From: JASEHD01 sp964471945
GTDB taxonomy: Bacteria; Bacteroidota; Ignavibacteria; UBA10030; SZUA-254
Reading direction: 5' to 3'
Length of the DNA stretch: 64,000 bases
Assembly (NCBI GenBank): GCA_964471945.1
Contig: CAYYIJ010000001.1
Location: 62,001-126,000, forward strand
The notes under the pieces are model-generated. The model saw nothing but the letters and a program-made list of their open reading frames with translations, was not told where the DNA came from and did no database searches. A program made the position numbers and the translations under genes. This document shows, in pieces, positions 18,656 to 26,733 of this stretch (position 1 is its first letter; the number at the start of each line of letters is the position of its first letter).

Positions 18656-18685
18656 AAAAGCCCTGACATAAAATCAGGGCTTTTT
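18656..18685 (+). terminator. Rho-independent terminator of the lysine aminotransferase gene
   Basis: AAAAGCCCTGA (18656-18666), loop CATAAAA, TCAGGGCTTTT (18674-18684): an 11-bp perfect stem followed by T residues, 22 bp after the stop codon. Confidence 0.92.
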
Positions 18686-18739
18686 GTTTGATTTACATTA
18701 TTAAAGATTGCATAATATTTGAAAAAGATACCAAAAATG

Positions 18740-18763
18740 GTTATTATTAATTGTTTTAATAAC
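18740..18763. promoter_or_regulatory. AT-rich palindrome before grpE
   Basis: GTTATTA (18740-18746) and its inverted copy TAATAAC (18757-18763) lie just before the grpE start. It does not match the CIRCE/HrcA operator. It may be an operator or simply AT-rich promoter DNA. Confidence 0.3.
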
Positions 18764-18771
18764 TATTCCAC

Positions 18772-19425
18772 ATGAAGATACCATATTTTAAAAAGGTTAT
18801 GCAAGAGGAGAATATAGAAAATATTACTCAAAACGAAACAAATGGAGTTAAGCAAGATATTCCAGTTCAAGTGCCTGTGTTGAGTGAAGTTGATAAGCTA
18901 AACACAATAATTGTTGAACTCGAGAATACTGTTAACCAAAACAAAGATCAATTGCTTCGGAAAGCTGCCGAATTTGATAATTATAAAAAACGTATTGAAA
19001 ATGATTATGCTAATCTCGTCAAGTTTGCTAATGAAAATTTAATTGAAAAACTTCTTCCTGTGTTGGATGATTTCGATAGATCGTTCAAGGCGGTGAAGAA
19101 TTCAGCAATTCAATGTGGATCATCAAATACTGAAAATAATAGTTTCCAAAAAGGGATAGAAATGATTCATAGTAAGTTTAAAAGAATTTTGGAATTGGAA
19201 GGTGTCAAACCGCTTGAAGTTCTTGGGCAGCCCTTTGATCCCCAGCTTCACGATGCTTTATTACAAATTCAGAATAAAGAATATCCACCTCATACAGTTT
19301 TAGAGGAAGTAGAAAAAGGTTACACTCTCCACGACAAAATTCTTCGACATGCAAAAGTGATAGTTTCTGCCGAACCGATAGATGACCATTCGCACTCAAG
19401 TGTGGAATCAGAGGGTGGAGAATGA
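18772..19425 (+). CDS. grpE: GrpE nucleotide-exchange factor
   Basis: A 217-residue cochaperone that releases ADP from DnaK. A long N-terminal coiled coil (roughly 40-85, with LRKAAEFDNYKKRIE) is followed by the compact beta domain carrying LLPVLDDFDRSF, KGIEMIHSKFKRILELEGV and the family signature around FDPQLHDALLQIQ and VEKGYTLHDKILRHAKVIVS. The ATG at 18772 has no clear ribosome site and an internal ATG at 18799 is an alternative. It overlaps dnaJ by ATGA. dnaK itself is not in the window. Confidence 0.95.
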   Translation: MKIPYFKKVMQEENIENITQNETNGVKQDIPVQVPVLSEVDKLNTIIVELENTVNQNKDQLLRKAAEFDNYKKRIENDYANLVKFANENLIEKLLPVLDDFDRSFKAVKNSAIQCGSSNTENNSFQKGIEMIHSKFKRILELEGVKPLEVLGQPFDPQLHDALLQIQNKEYPPHTVLEEVEKGYTLHDKILRHAKVIVSAEPIDDHSHSSVESEGGE

Positions 19426-19427
19426 CA

Positions 19428-20606
19428 ATGGCAAAACGAGATTATTATGAAATCCTCGGAGTACCTCGAAGTGCAACCATAGATGAAATAAAAAAATCGT
19501 ATCGAAAAGCTGCTATGCAGTGGCATCCCGATCGCAATCCAGGGAACAAAGATGCAGAAGAAAAATTCAAAGAAGCAGCAGAAGCTTATGAAGTGTTGAG
19601 CGATGAAAATAAACGTCAACGCTACAATCAATTTGGTCATGAAGGATTGCGCCCTGGTGCTGATTTTCATACCTACACAAACTTCGATGATGTCTTCAGG
19701 CATTTCAGTGATATTTTCGGTGGTGGAATCGGTAGCAGTATTTTTGAGGATGTATTCACAGGTGGCAGAAGCCAATCACGCAGCCGATCTCAAATGGGTG
19801 TTCCCGGCTCTGATCAGAAAATTCGGTTAAAGTTAACTCTTGAGGAAATTGCAACCGGTGTTGAGAAAAAACTTAAAGTAAAACGATATAAAACTTGTGA
19901 TGTTTGCAGTGGGAGTGGGTCGAGGGCAGGGTCATTAAAAGCAACTTGTCCCGCATGCGGTGGCAAGGGCGAAATACGACAAGTTGCTCGTTCGGTTTTC
20001 GGTCAATTTGTTAGTGTTACCATGTGCAATAATTGTAATGGAGAAGGACGAATAATTAAAGAACAATGTTCAAGTTGTGGTGGAGAAGGAAGAGTCCATG
20101 GAGAATCTACTATTAAGGTAAATGTTCCTCCAGGTGTCTCTGAAGGGAATTACATACCGCTTCATGGGCAAGGAAATGCCGGGCAGCGTGGCGGTCCACC
20201 TGGGGATTTGATTGTAATAGTTGAAGAGGAATCGCATAATATTTTCACGCGTAACGGTGATGATATTATTCTTGACCTTATCATTAGTTATCCACAAGCT
20301 GCCTTAGGCGCTGAAATAGAAGTGCCGACGTTATCTGGACATGCGAGATTGAAAATTGAACAAGGGACTCAATCAGGGAAAATTCTTCGGATGAGAGGAA
20401 AGGGAATTCCAAATCTTCGCGGCAATTACCGCGGCGATCAACTAGTTCGTGTGAATGTTTGGATACCTACTCGTCTTTCGAAAGAAGACAAGGAACTTCT
20501 TAGATTGCTTGCAAAAAGTGATAACATTCAACCCCACGAGGGTGATAAATCTGCACATTCTGATAAGAGTTTTTTCGAGAAAATGAAAGATATTCTTTCT
20601 AAGTAA
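19428..20606 (+). CDS. dnaJ: Chaperone DnaJ
   Basis: A 392-residue full-length Hsp40. The J domain has HPD at 33-35 (QWHPDRNPGN), followed by a Gly/Phe-rich linker, four zinc-finger repeats (CDVCSGSG, CPACGGKG, CNNCNGEG, CSSCGGEG) and the C-terminal substrate-binding domains. The ATG at 19422 forms an ATGA overlap with grpE, but the ATG at 19428 gives the canonical MAKRDYYEILGV start and lies seven bases after GGAG, so it is preferred. Directly followed by the comEA-like gene. Confidence 0.96.
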   Translation: MAKRDYYEILGVPRSATIDEIKKSYRKAAMQWHPDRNPGNKDAEEKFKEAAEAYEVLSDENKRQRYNQFGHEGLRPGADFHTYTNFDDVFRHFSDIFGGGIGSSIFEDVFTGGRSQSRSRSQMGVPGSDQKIRLKLTLEEIATGVEKKLKVKRYKTCDVCSGSGSRAGSLKATCPACGGKGEIRQVARSVFGQFVSVTMCNNCNGEGRIIKEQCSSCGGEGRVHGESTIKVNVPPGVSEGNYIPLHGQGNAGQRGGPPGDLIVIVEEESHNIFTRNGDDIILDLIISYPQAALGAEIEVPTLSGHARLKIEQGTQSGKILRMRGKGIPNLRGNYRGDQLVRVNVWIPTRLSKEDKELLRLLAKSDNIQPHEGDKSAHSDKSFFEKMKDILSK

Positions 20607-21095
20607 ATGAATTTTCTAACAAAAATCAACCAGACATTCGGCTTGACTAATACTGAGAGTCGAGTTATACTTTTCCTTATCGTAACTTTCATCATCGGTG
20701 TGGGATTGAAAATCATTAAGTTTTCTCCTCAACAAAAATTTTCATACAATTATACAGCCTTAGATTCGGAATTCGCTGCTCGATCAAATCTTATTTCTAT
20801 TTCTGATTTAGATAGTTCAAAAAATACTTCTACTGATAGCACCACAAGGATAATGAGAGTTAATAAGAAGACTAAATCTAAAGATAGTATAGCACCAAAG
20901 AGCATTAATATTAATACTGCAACGAAAGAGGAATTGATGAAACTCCCCGGTATTGGAGAAGTGATAGCGGATAGAATCATTCTCTATCGAAAGGTAAACG
21001 GTACCTTCTCATCTATCGAGGATATTATGAATGTTAAAGGGATTGGGAAAAAGAAATTCGAGCGGCTAGCACCCTACGTCATAGTGGGGAAATAA
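20607..21095 (+). CDS. ComEA-like membrane-anchored helix-hairpin-helix DNA-binding protein
   Basis: A 162-residue protein. One transmembrane helix near the N terminus (VILFLIVTFIIGVGLKI, about 20-36) is followed by a low-complexity Ser/Thr/Lys linker. The C-terminal tandem HhH domain reads ININTATKEELMKLPGIGEV, then FSSIEDIMNVKGIGKKKFERL. ComEA-type proteins bind incoming DNA on the outer face of the inner membrane during transformation. The start codon abuts the dnaJ stop with no spacer. The next gene is PilM-like, which fits a competence/pilus theme, although co-transcription with dnaJ is unusual. Confidence 0.88.
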   Translation: MNFLTKINQTFGLTNTESRVILFLIVTFIIGVGLKIIKFSPQQKFSYNYTALDSEFAARSNLISISDLDSSKNTSTDSTTRIMRVNKKTKSKDSIAPKSININTATKEELMKLPGIGEVIADRIILYRKVNGTFSSIEDIMNVKGIGKKKFERLAPYVIVGK

Positions 21096-21962
21096 ATGAG
21101 TAAAGAGATAGTTGCGGGTATTGGTCTTGATAACGATCGTGCTACTTTAGTTATACTTAAAGTCAAAGAAAAAGTAACCAAGCTTTTATACATTGAAGAA
21201 TTTGTGAAAACGAACGCAGAAGAACTGTGGTTTTTGGAAAAAATTTTACATCCGGTAAATCGGAGATTCAAAAAAATTAAAAAAGTATCAATTGCTATTG
21301 ATTCTACTTCGGCTTTTCTTCATTTATTTCCTTTGGATGAGACGCTCAATCAGTCAGAACAAAATGAACATATTCATTGGGAGCTTTCCAATTTTATTAA
21401 AGATTACAATTCCAAAGATTATATAAACGATCCTCACATACTAAAGACCCATGCACGAGAACAAGTTGCTGATGTTCTTGTCGTATCTGCTAAGCGATCC
21501 TTGATATCTGATGTCCAAGAAGCTCTGAGGAATAAAGGAATAGAATTACATATCATAGATACAAATTATTTTGGAGCGGAATGTTCCCTATTGAATGCTA
21601 TACCGGAAATAAAAACGAAGACAATTGGTTTAGTGCATCTAACGTCCAATAGTTATGATGTTGGAATAATTTCTAATGCACGATTGATACAGTATAGTTT
21701 TGGTATTGCAGCATCTCCGGAGGTTATTGCGGAAAGATTACAAAATATAACGAATGAATCATCAATAACACAAATATTTTGTTGTGGGTCTGCAGGATCG
21801 GTTGAATTTGTTGAAAATTTAGGAAACATCACGGGCATACACACGCTTTTTTTCAATCCTTTCGGTAAAATAAAAACATCCCGATGCAAGGATTATACAA
21901 ATATCCTTGGTTCTGAGCATCGTTTTGCTGCCTCGACGGGAATCGCTTTATGGCGACGATGA
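21096..21962 (+). CDS. PilM-like actin-fold protein
   Basis: A 288-residue protein with the layout of the PilM/FtsA-type actin fold: GIGLDNDRATLVIL at the N terminus, KVSIAIDSTSAFLHLFPLDETL, a variable region, TIGLVHLTSNSYDVGIIS as the second phosphate-loop-like strand, and a C-terminal AASTGIALWR. PilM is the cytoplasmic ring component of type IV pilus assembly. No PilN/O/P genes follow, and conservation looks weak, so the assignment is tentative. It starts directly at the comEA-like stop codon, and the rsmD start follows its stop by one base. Confidence 0.6.
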   Translation: MSKEIVAGIGLDNDRATLVILKVKEKVTKLLYIEEFVKTNAEELWFLEKILHPVNRRFKKIKKVSIAIDSTSAFLHLFPLDETLNQSEQNEHIHWELSNFIKDYNSKDYINDPHILKTHAREQVADVLVVSAKRSLISDVQEALRNKGIELHIIDTNYFGAECSLLNAIPEIKTKTIGLVHLTSNSYDVGIISNARLIQYSFGIAASPEVIAERLQNITNESSITQIFCCGSAGSVEFVENLGNITGIHTLFFNPFGKIKTSRCKDYTNILGSEHRFAASTGIALWRR

Positions 21963-21963
21963 T

Positions 21964-22530
21964 ATGAGAATTATTACAGGAAAATTCAAAGGCAGAACAC
22001 TGTCATCAATTCAGATTAAAGGTTTACGCCCTGCCACGGATCGCGTTAAAAGTACAATCTTTAATATGCTTCAAAATAGAGTGCAAATTAAAGGTGCCAA
22101 TGTGTTAGATTTGTTTGCGGGCAGTGGAAATTTAGGTTTTGAGGCGATAAGTCGTGGAGCTACATCGGTATTGTTTGTGGATGACTCGAATGAAATTCTA
22201 GATATCGTGGAAAAGAATGCGAAACAACTAAATTGTCTAGATATGTGTATCATTATTCAGAGTGATGCAGAATCATTTCTCAAGAAGACAGACAAAAGCT
22301 TCGATTTGATATTTGCCGATCCACCATATGCTTATGAGAGAACAGCAGAGCTTCCAGAAACAATATTTAATAGGAAACTATTAACAGCAGATGGATACTT
22401 GATAATAGAACATTCGAAACACACGAAGATTACAGAATCGAAATTGTATCAAATGGAAGTGCAGAAGGAATTCGGTAACACACGGGTTAGTTTCTTCATT
22501 CACCCAAAAGAAAAAGGAGATGATAAATGA
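21964..22530 (+). CDS. rsmD: 16S rRNA (guanine(966)-N2)-methyltransferase RsmD
   Basis: A 188-residue SAM-dependent methyltransferase. The start MRIITGKFKGRTL is canonical, so the ATG at 21964 is chosen over longer in-frame options upstream. SAM motif I is DLFAGSGNLGFEAISRGA, and the catalytic N6/N2 methyltransferase motif is DPPY in IFADPPYAYER. It sits in an rsmD-coaD operon, a very common bacterial pairing, with an ATGA overlap to coaD. Confidence 0.93.
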   Translation: MRIITGKFKGRTLSSIQIKGLRPATDRVKSTIFNMLQNRVQIKGANVLDLFAGSGNLGFEAISRGATSVLFVDDSNEILDIVEKNAKQLNCLDMCIIIQSDAESFLKKTDKSFDLIFADPPYAYERTAELPETIFNRKLLTADGYLIIEHSKHTKITESKLYQMEVQKEFGNTRVSFFIHPKEKGDDK

Positions 22531-23015
22531 GAATTGCAATTTATCCTGGCACATTCGATCCGATCACGTACGGGCACATCGACATCATTGAGCGGGCAAG
22601 AGAAATATTCGATAAGGTAATCGTCATGGTTGCACAGAATCCTGAAAAGCAGCCGCTCTTCTCGAACTCTAAAAGAGTGAAGATGATAAAACAAGTGGTT
22701 GTCAAATATAAAAACGTAGAGGTTGATAGTTTTAATGGTTTACTTGTTGAGTTTGCGAAGCGGAAAAAGGCAACAGCAATCGTAAGGGGATTACGCGCGG
22801 TTTCCGATTTTGAATATGAGTTCCAGATGGCTTTGATGAACCGAAAACTTGAAGATGAAATTACAACTGTTTTCCTAATGCCTCACGAAAAATATACTTA
22901 TCTCAATTCAAGTCTTGTTCGTGAGTTAGCAGGATTGGGTGGTGATATATCTGAGTTTGTACCGCCGATTGTTCAGCAGCTTCTCTCGAAGAAAATAAAA
23001 AGTTTAAGGAAATAA
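22527..23015 (+). CDS. coaD: Phosphopantetheine adenylyltransferase
   Basis: A 162-residue nucleotidyltransferase performing the fourth step of coenzyme A synthesis. The T/HxGH motif is in YPGTFDPITYGHIDII (His17), the second signature is AIVRGLRAVSDFEYEFQMALMN, and the C-terminal YLNSSLVRELAGLGGDIS segment is typical. AAAAGGAG lies before the ATG. It overlaps rsmD by ATGA and is followed three bases later by the aminotransferase gene. Confidence 0.96.
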   Translation: MRIAIYPGTFDPITYGHIDIIERAREIFDKVIVMVAQNPEKQPLFSNSKRVKMIKQVVVKYKNVEVDSFNGLLVEFAKRKKATAIVRGLRAVSDFEYEFQMALMNRKLEDEITTVFLMPHEKYTYLNSSLVRELAGLGGDISEFVPPIVQQLLSKKIKSLRK

Positions 23016-23018
23016 TTT

Positions 23019-24215
23019 GTGAAGCCGCTATCTATAAAAGTTCAACAGATTGAAAAATCGAGAACTGCTGTTTTGACCGGTTTAGCGAATCAAATGAGGC
23101 GTGAAGGTATCGATGTAATTGTTTTGACGGCGGGTGAACCGGATTTTCCGACACCAGCGCACATCAAACGTTCTGCAATCAGAGCAATTGAAGAAAACCA
23201 CACACACTATACTTTGCTTGAAGGTATTCCAGAATTAAAGGATGCTATCATCCAAAAGTTTAAGCTTGATAACAACCTGCATTTTGAGCGCTCACAGATA
23301 TTGGTTTCGTGTGGTGCCAAGCAATCAATATTCAATACACTACAAGCTATTTGCAATTCCAATGACGAAGTAATAATTCAAGCTCCACATTGGGTTACGT
23401 ATCCTTCGATGATCAAACTGGTAGGAGCTATCCCAAGGATTATTGAGACGAACGCAGAAACAAGATTTAAAGTTACTGCTAAGCAATTGCGAAAAGTAAT
23501 TAATGCGAAGACAAAAGTGGTTTTGTTCAACACACCCGCAAATCCCACCGGTGCAGTTTATTCTCAAGGTGAGATTGAAGAGCTTGCCGAGGTTGTCAGG
23601 CAGACTGGAATCTATGTGATCTCTGATGAAGTCTATGAGAAGATAGTTTTTAATGGAGTGAAACACTTCAGTATAGGAAGCATCAAGCAAATAAAGGATC
23701 AAGTCATTACTGTGAATGGAGTATCAAAAGCGTATGCGATGACGGGATGGAGGATTGGTTATCTCGGTGCTACTGAAGAAATCACTCGTGCGTGTGCTAA
23801 GGTTCAGGGACAGATAACTTCCAATGCAAACTCAATCGCTCAACATGCTGCAGTAACAGCTTTAACAGGTTCTCAAGAGGATGTAGAAACAATGCGGAAA
23901 GAATTTGAGAAGCGGAGGGATTTCGTTATCGGACAGTTATCGAAAGTTTCCGGGATTGAGTTTATTAAACCACAGGGTGCATTCTATTTTTTTCCCTCTG
24001 TGAAATCGTTCGTTGGAAAGCGAGTTGACGGAAAGCTCATGAAAGATGATGAAGAGATTTGCCGATTTTTACTGGAGGAAGAACATCTCGTAATTGTTCC
24101 CGGCTCACCGTTTGGAGTTAAAAATCATTTCAGGATATCATTCGCTTGTTCGATGAAGGAATTGGAAGAAGGGATGAAACGGCTGAGAAGTGGAATTAAT
24201 AAGTTACAATCCTAA
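23019..24215 (+). CDS. Class I pyridoxal-phosphate aminotransferase (aspartate aminotransferase-like)
   Basis: A 398-residue fold-type I aminotransferase of the AspC/AAT-Igamma group. Motifs include LTAGEPDFPTP, HYTLLEGIPELKDAI, LFNTPANPTGAVYS, the cofactor aspartate in ISDEVYEKIVF and Schiff-base Lys237 in VNGVSKAYAMTGWRIGY. A GTG start is used, with AAGGA (23006-23010) eight bases upstream; no ATG is available nearby. The 3' end overlaps the converging HD-domain gene by 12 bp. Confidence 0.92.
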   Translation: MKPLSIKVQQIEKSRTAVLTGLANQMRREGIDVIVLTAGEPDFPTPAHIKRSAIRAIEENHTHYTLLEGIPELKDAIIQKFKLDNNLHFERSQILVSCGAKQSIFNTLQAICNSNDEVIIQAPHWVTYPSMIKLVGAIPRIIETNAETRFKVTAKQLRKVINAKTKVVLFNTPANPTGAVYSQGEIEELAEVVRQTGIYVISDEVYEKIVFNGVKHFSIGSIKQIKDQVITVNGVSKAYAMTGWRIGYLGATEEITRACAKVQGQITSNANSIAQHAAVTALTGSQEDVETMRKEFEKRRDFVIGQLSKVSGIEFIKPQGAFYFFPSVKSFVGKRVDGKLMKDDEEICRFLLEEEHLVIVPGSPFGVKNHFRISFACSMKELEEGMKRLRSGINKLQS

Positions 24216-24752
24216 TTCCACTGAGATGGATTTCATCGTATTAATGACAAACTGAATGTGTTCATCCATCGAAACATTCAGCTCTTCACATCCTTTGGTA
24301 ATATCCTCTCGGTTCACATTCGCAGCGAACCGTTTATCTTTCAATTTTTTCTTGACAGAAGAAATTTCAAGATCAGCAATTTTATTTGGACGGATAACTG
24401 CAACAGCGCTGATGAAACCGCATAACTCATCACAAGCGTAAAGGATTTTTGCCATCAGTGTATCGCGTGCAACACCCGAATACGTTGCGTGCCCTAATAT
24501 CGCACGACGCACATCTTCAGGGTAACCTTTCTCTTTTAAAATCTCCGAACCCTTCATCGGATGATCGGGAGCGGTTGGATACATTTCATAATCGAAGTCG
24601 TGCAATAAGCCAACAATAGCCCACTTTTCTTCATCCTCGTTATACTTTTGAGCGTATGCACGCATGGCGGCTTCGACTGCGTACATATGTTTTAATAATG
24701 CTTCGTTTTTTGTGTACTCTTTTAAAAGAGTGAGTGCATCCTGTCGGTTCAT
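24204..24752 (-). CDS. HD-domain (HDIG-type) phosphohydrolase
   Basis: A 182-residue HD-superfamily protein. The metal-binding histidines and aspartates are in LLKHMYAVEAAM, VGLLHDFDYEMYPTAPDHPMKG and ILGHATYSG. The domain occupies most of the protein, as in stand-alone HDIG hydrolases. The substrate is unknown; family members act on nucleotides and related phosphates. It converges on the aspartate aminotransferase-like gene with a 12-bp overlap of the ends. Confidence 0.85.
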   Translation of the reverse strand: MNRQDALTLLKEYTKNEALLKHMYAVEAAMRAYAQKYNEDEEKWAIVGLLHDFDYEMYPTAPDHPMKGSEILKEKGYPEDVRRAILGHATYSGVARDTLMAKILYACDELCGFISAVAVIRPNKIADLEISSVKKKLKDKRFAANVNREDITKGCEELNVSMDEHIQFVINTMKSISVELGL

Positions 24753-24806
24753 AGTTATTTATCCCTAATCATGTATTAGAAAATGTAATTGGTAGAGAAA
24801 AGTTAG

Positions 24807-24967
24807 TACTAGAGACATCTGAAATATTGTTTCTCGTGCCAAAGGCATCATTTCGTGACAAAGATGCAAAGATCACTAAGGTTTGATGTTTGAACACAAC
24901 ATTTTCTTTGCGACCTTAGCGAGCTTTGCGAGATGTATTGTTTTGAATTTTTCAGAAGTATCTAATA
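24807..24967. mobile_element. 151-bp MITE-like element A (GAGAC...GAAA termini)
   Basis: The element spans 24812-24962. The left end GAGACATCTGAAATATT matches the reverse complement of the right end (GATACTTCTGAAAAATT) at 14 of 17 positions. The flanks are TACTA (24807-24811) and TAATA (24963-24967), a one-mismatch 5-bp target duplication. The interior is an imperfect palindrome of GCAAAG/CTAAGG and CTTTGCG/CCTTAGCG words, the same vocabulary as the 12649 element despite different ends. No coding. Confidence 0.75.
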
Positions 24968-25288
24968 TTTAATTCTTTTCCTGTTGCTTTGGGAAATAAT
25001 TCAATCACAAGAATTTTCTTAATGCGATTTGTAAATTTCGCAGCAGCTCAACTTCCATCGCACCCAACAGAGAAAAGGTCTCTTCTAAAAAGTTTACCGT
25101 TTCTTACACTTTATCCAATTTAACACTTTTTATTGAATTTTTCGGGATTATGGTGGTGGCTGACAAGTCGCCGTCATAGATTATCGTAAGCCCCGATTAC
25201 TCGGGATACCCGCTTACATTATACTCCAGGATCAATGTTGTTTGGTCTTTTTGATTTCGGGAAGATTCTTTCTATATTTAACATAATT
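24968..25288. other. Gene-free interval upstream of the O-methyltransferase
   Basis: About 320 bp with no supported gene. Its only structured piece is a hairpin at 25186-25217: outer stem GTAAGC (25186-25191) with GCTTAC (25212-25217), inner stem CCCGA with TCGGG around TTAC, and a one-sided 6-base bulge. It may be a repeat remnant or a leader structure. Confidence 0.45.
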
Positions 25289-25915
25289 ATGGATATTGTC
25301 AATGCAAATATTGTCGACTATCTTTTAAATGTTACGCCCGAGCGTGATGACGTGTTAGAGGATATGGAGGAATATGCACTCGCCCGCAACTTCCCTATCG
25401 TCGGTCCATTGGTTGGCCGTTTACTCTTCCTCTTAACCAAATCAATCCAGGCACAGCGTGTTCTCGAGTTAGGTTCAGGTTTCGGTTACTCAGCTTACTG
25501 GTTTGCAAAAGCTGTTGCAAAAGATGGTGAAGTAGTTTGCACAGAAGGCGACCCCGATAATATTGCTCATGCAAAAGAATATTTCCATCGCGCGAAGATT
25601 GCAAATAAAATAACTTACCTCACGGGTGATGCGTTGAAGGTCATCGATGAAGTTAACGGGCAGTTTGATATTATTTTTAATGATGTTGACAAACACCAAT
25701 ACCCAAAAGCATATCGCAAAGCTGTTCCTCGTTTGAGGAAGGGTGGACTATTAATAAGCGATAACGTTTTATGGAATGGTAAAGTTGTTCAAAACAATCC
25801 TGATAGAGAAACTGCTGGCATTCTCACCTACAATCGACTTGTATATTCATCAAAGGAATTCTTTACAACTATTATTCCTCTTAGGGATGGTATCTCCATA
25901 AGCATCAAACTCTAA
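25289..25915 (+). CDS. O-methyltransferase family 3 (caffeoyl-CoA-type) protein
   Basis: A SAM-dependent O-methyltransferase of about 208 residues. Motifs are VLELGSGFGYSAYWFAKAV (SAM motif I), CTEGDPDNIAHAKEYF, FDIIFNDVDKHQYPKAY (metal-linked acidic pair) and a terminal segment around GGLLISDNVLWNGKV. An in-frame ATG at 25235 would add 18 hydrophobic residues. The 25289 start is preferred because family members usually begin MDIVNxxIxxYL, although no strong ribosome site distinguishes them. The substrate is unknown. Monocistronic. Confidence 0.85.
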   Translation: MDIVNANIVDYLLNVTPERDDVLEDMEEYALARNFPIVGPLVGRLLFLLTKSIQAQRVLELGSGFGYSAYWFAKAVAKDGEVVCTEGDPDNIAHAKEYFHRAKIANKITYLTGDALKVIDEVNGQFDIIFNDVDKHQYPKAYRKAVPRLRKGGLLISDNVLWNGKVVQNNPDRETAGILTYNRLVYSSKEFFTTIIPLRDGISISIKL

Positions 25916-25967
25916 GTTTTTTCACACCACGGTAGATACTTACACCTAAAAAATATATTTTAAAACG

Positions 25968-26169
25968 ATGAGTCATTCCGTCCCGACTGTGTCGGGATCG
26001 AAATCTAAGCTATTAGAGACTTCTGAAATATTATAAAACCATACCCGTCATTCCGAACGCGGGCAGGTGTTTCGGAATCTAAGCGATTTTAGACCCTGAA
26101 ATGAATTCAGGGTGACCCTTTGGGTGATTTTTCAGAAGTCTCTATTATAGATTCCTGTCTACGACTCAT
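25968..26169. repeat. Palindromic repeat interrupted by element B
   Basis: ATGAGTC (25968-25974) and its inverse GACTCAT (26163-26169) bound this repeat. Inside lie a TCCCGAC-TGT-GTCGGGA hairpin (25981-25997 region) and AATCTA before, with TAGATT after, element B. Removing element B and one TATTA copy joins AATCTA and TAGATT into a continuous palindrome, so this is an older repeat into which element B inserted. Confidence 0.6.
26011..26147. mobile_element. 127-bp MITE-like element B (GAGACTTCTGAAA termini, TATTA duplication)
   Basis: The element spans 26016-26142. The left end GAGACTTCTGAAATAT and right end (reverse complement GAGACTTCTGAAAAAT) match at 15 of 16 positions. TATTA directly flanks both ends (26011-26015 and 26143-26147). 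The interior has a GTCATTCCGAAC segment and a CCCTGAA/TTCAGGG hairpin (26094-26112). No coding. It is nested within the palindromic repeat at 25968-26169. Confidence 0.88.
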
Positions 26170-26246
26170 TTTTGCTTTTCATTTAACGATTATTTATTTT
26201 ATTCATCGAATCATTTAAGTATCACTTACATTAAAAGGAAATAGGT

Positions 26247-26717
26247 ATGGCATTGACAGTAGGAACAAAAGCCCCAGATTTCAAACTTTTCGATATTGAT
26301 CGCAAAGAACGTACACTTGCTCAATTTTTAGGTAAGAAAACCATTCTCGCATTTTATCCAGGTGCCTTCACCGGAGTATGCACTAAAGAATTGTGTGAAT
26401 TCAGAGATGCAATGGCAAACTTTAACAATATGGATGCACAAGTTGTCGGCATCAGTGTGGATGGACCGTTTGCGAATAAAGCTTTCTCCGATGCAAATAA
26501 ACTAACATTTCCACTCCTCAGCGACCATCTGCGTGAGGTTAGTAAAAAATATGGCGGTGTTCATGAAGATTTTGCCGATATAAAAGGGTATAGCGCCGCA
26601 AAGCGAGCTGTGTTTATCTTGGATAAAAATGGAATCGTGCAGTATTCCTGGGTATCTGAGGCTCCCGGAGTTGAACCACCTTACGAAGATATTAATAAAG
26701 CATTATCGACATTTTAA
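26247..26717 (+). CDS. Peroxiredoxin (AhpE/Prx-like)
   Basis: A 156-residue thiol peroxidase. The peroxidatic cysteine is Cys45 in YPGAFTGVCTKELCEF, with a second cysteine at 50. Thioredoxin-fold segments APDFKL and GISVDGPFANKAFSDANKLTFPLLSD follow. It is the first of three consecutive peroxiredoxin genes of different subfamilies, together suggesting a peroxide-defence cluster. AAAGGAAATAGG precedes the start. No OxyR/PerR-type regulator gene is adjacent. Confidence 0.92.
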   Translation: MALTVGTKAPDFKLFDIDRKERTLAQFLGKKTILAFYPGAFTGVCTKELCEFRDAMANFNNMDAQVVGISVDGPFANKAFSDANKLTFPLLSDHLREVSKKYGGVHEDFADIKGYSAAKRAVFILDKNGIVQYSWVSEAPGVEPPYEDINKALSTF

Positions 26718-26733
26718 TTTTTCATTATTACCA

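Noticed and set aside
18740..18763. CIRCE-type HrcA operator before grpE
   Set aside because: The palindrome is AT-only and does not resemble the GCACTC/GAGTGC half-sites of CIRCE.
24968..25070. Minus-strand fragment reading KILVIELFPKATGKELNIRYF next to element A
   Set aside because: About 31 codons between stops with no start and no recognisable family. Not enough to call a disrupted gene.
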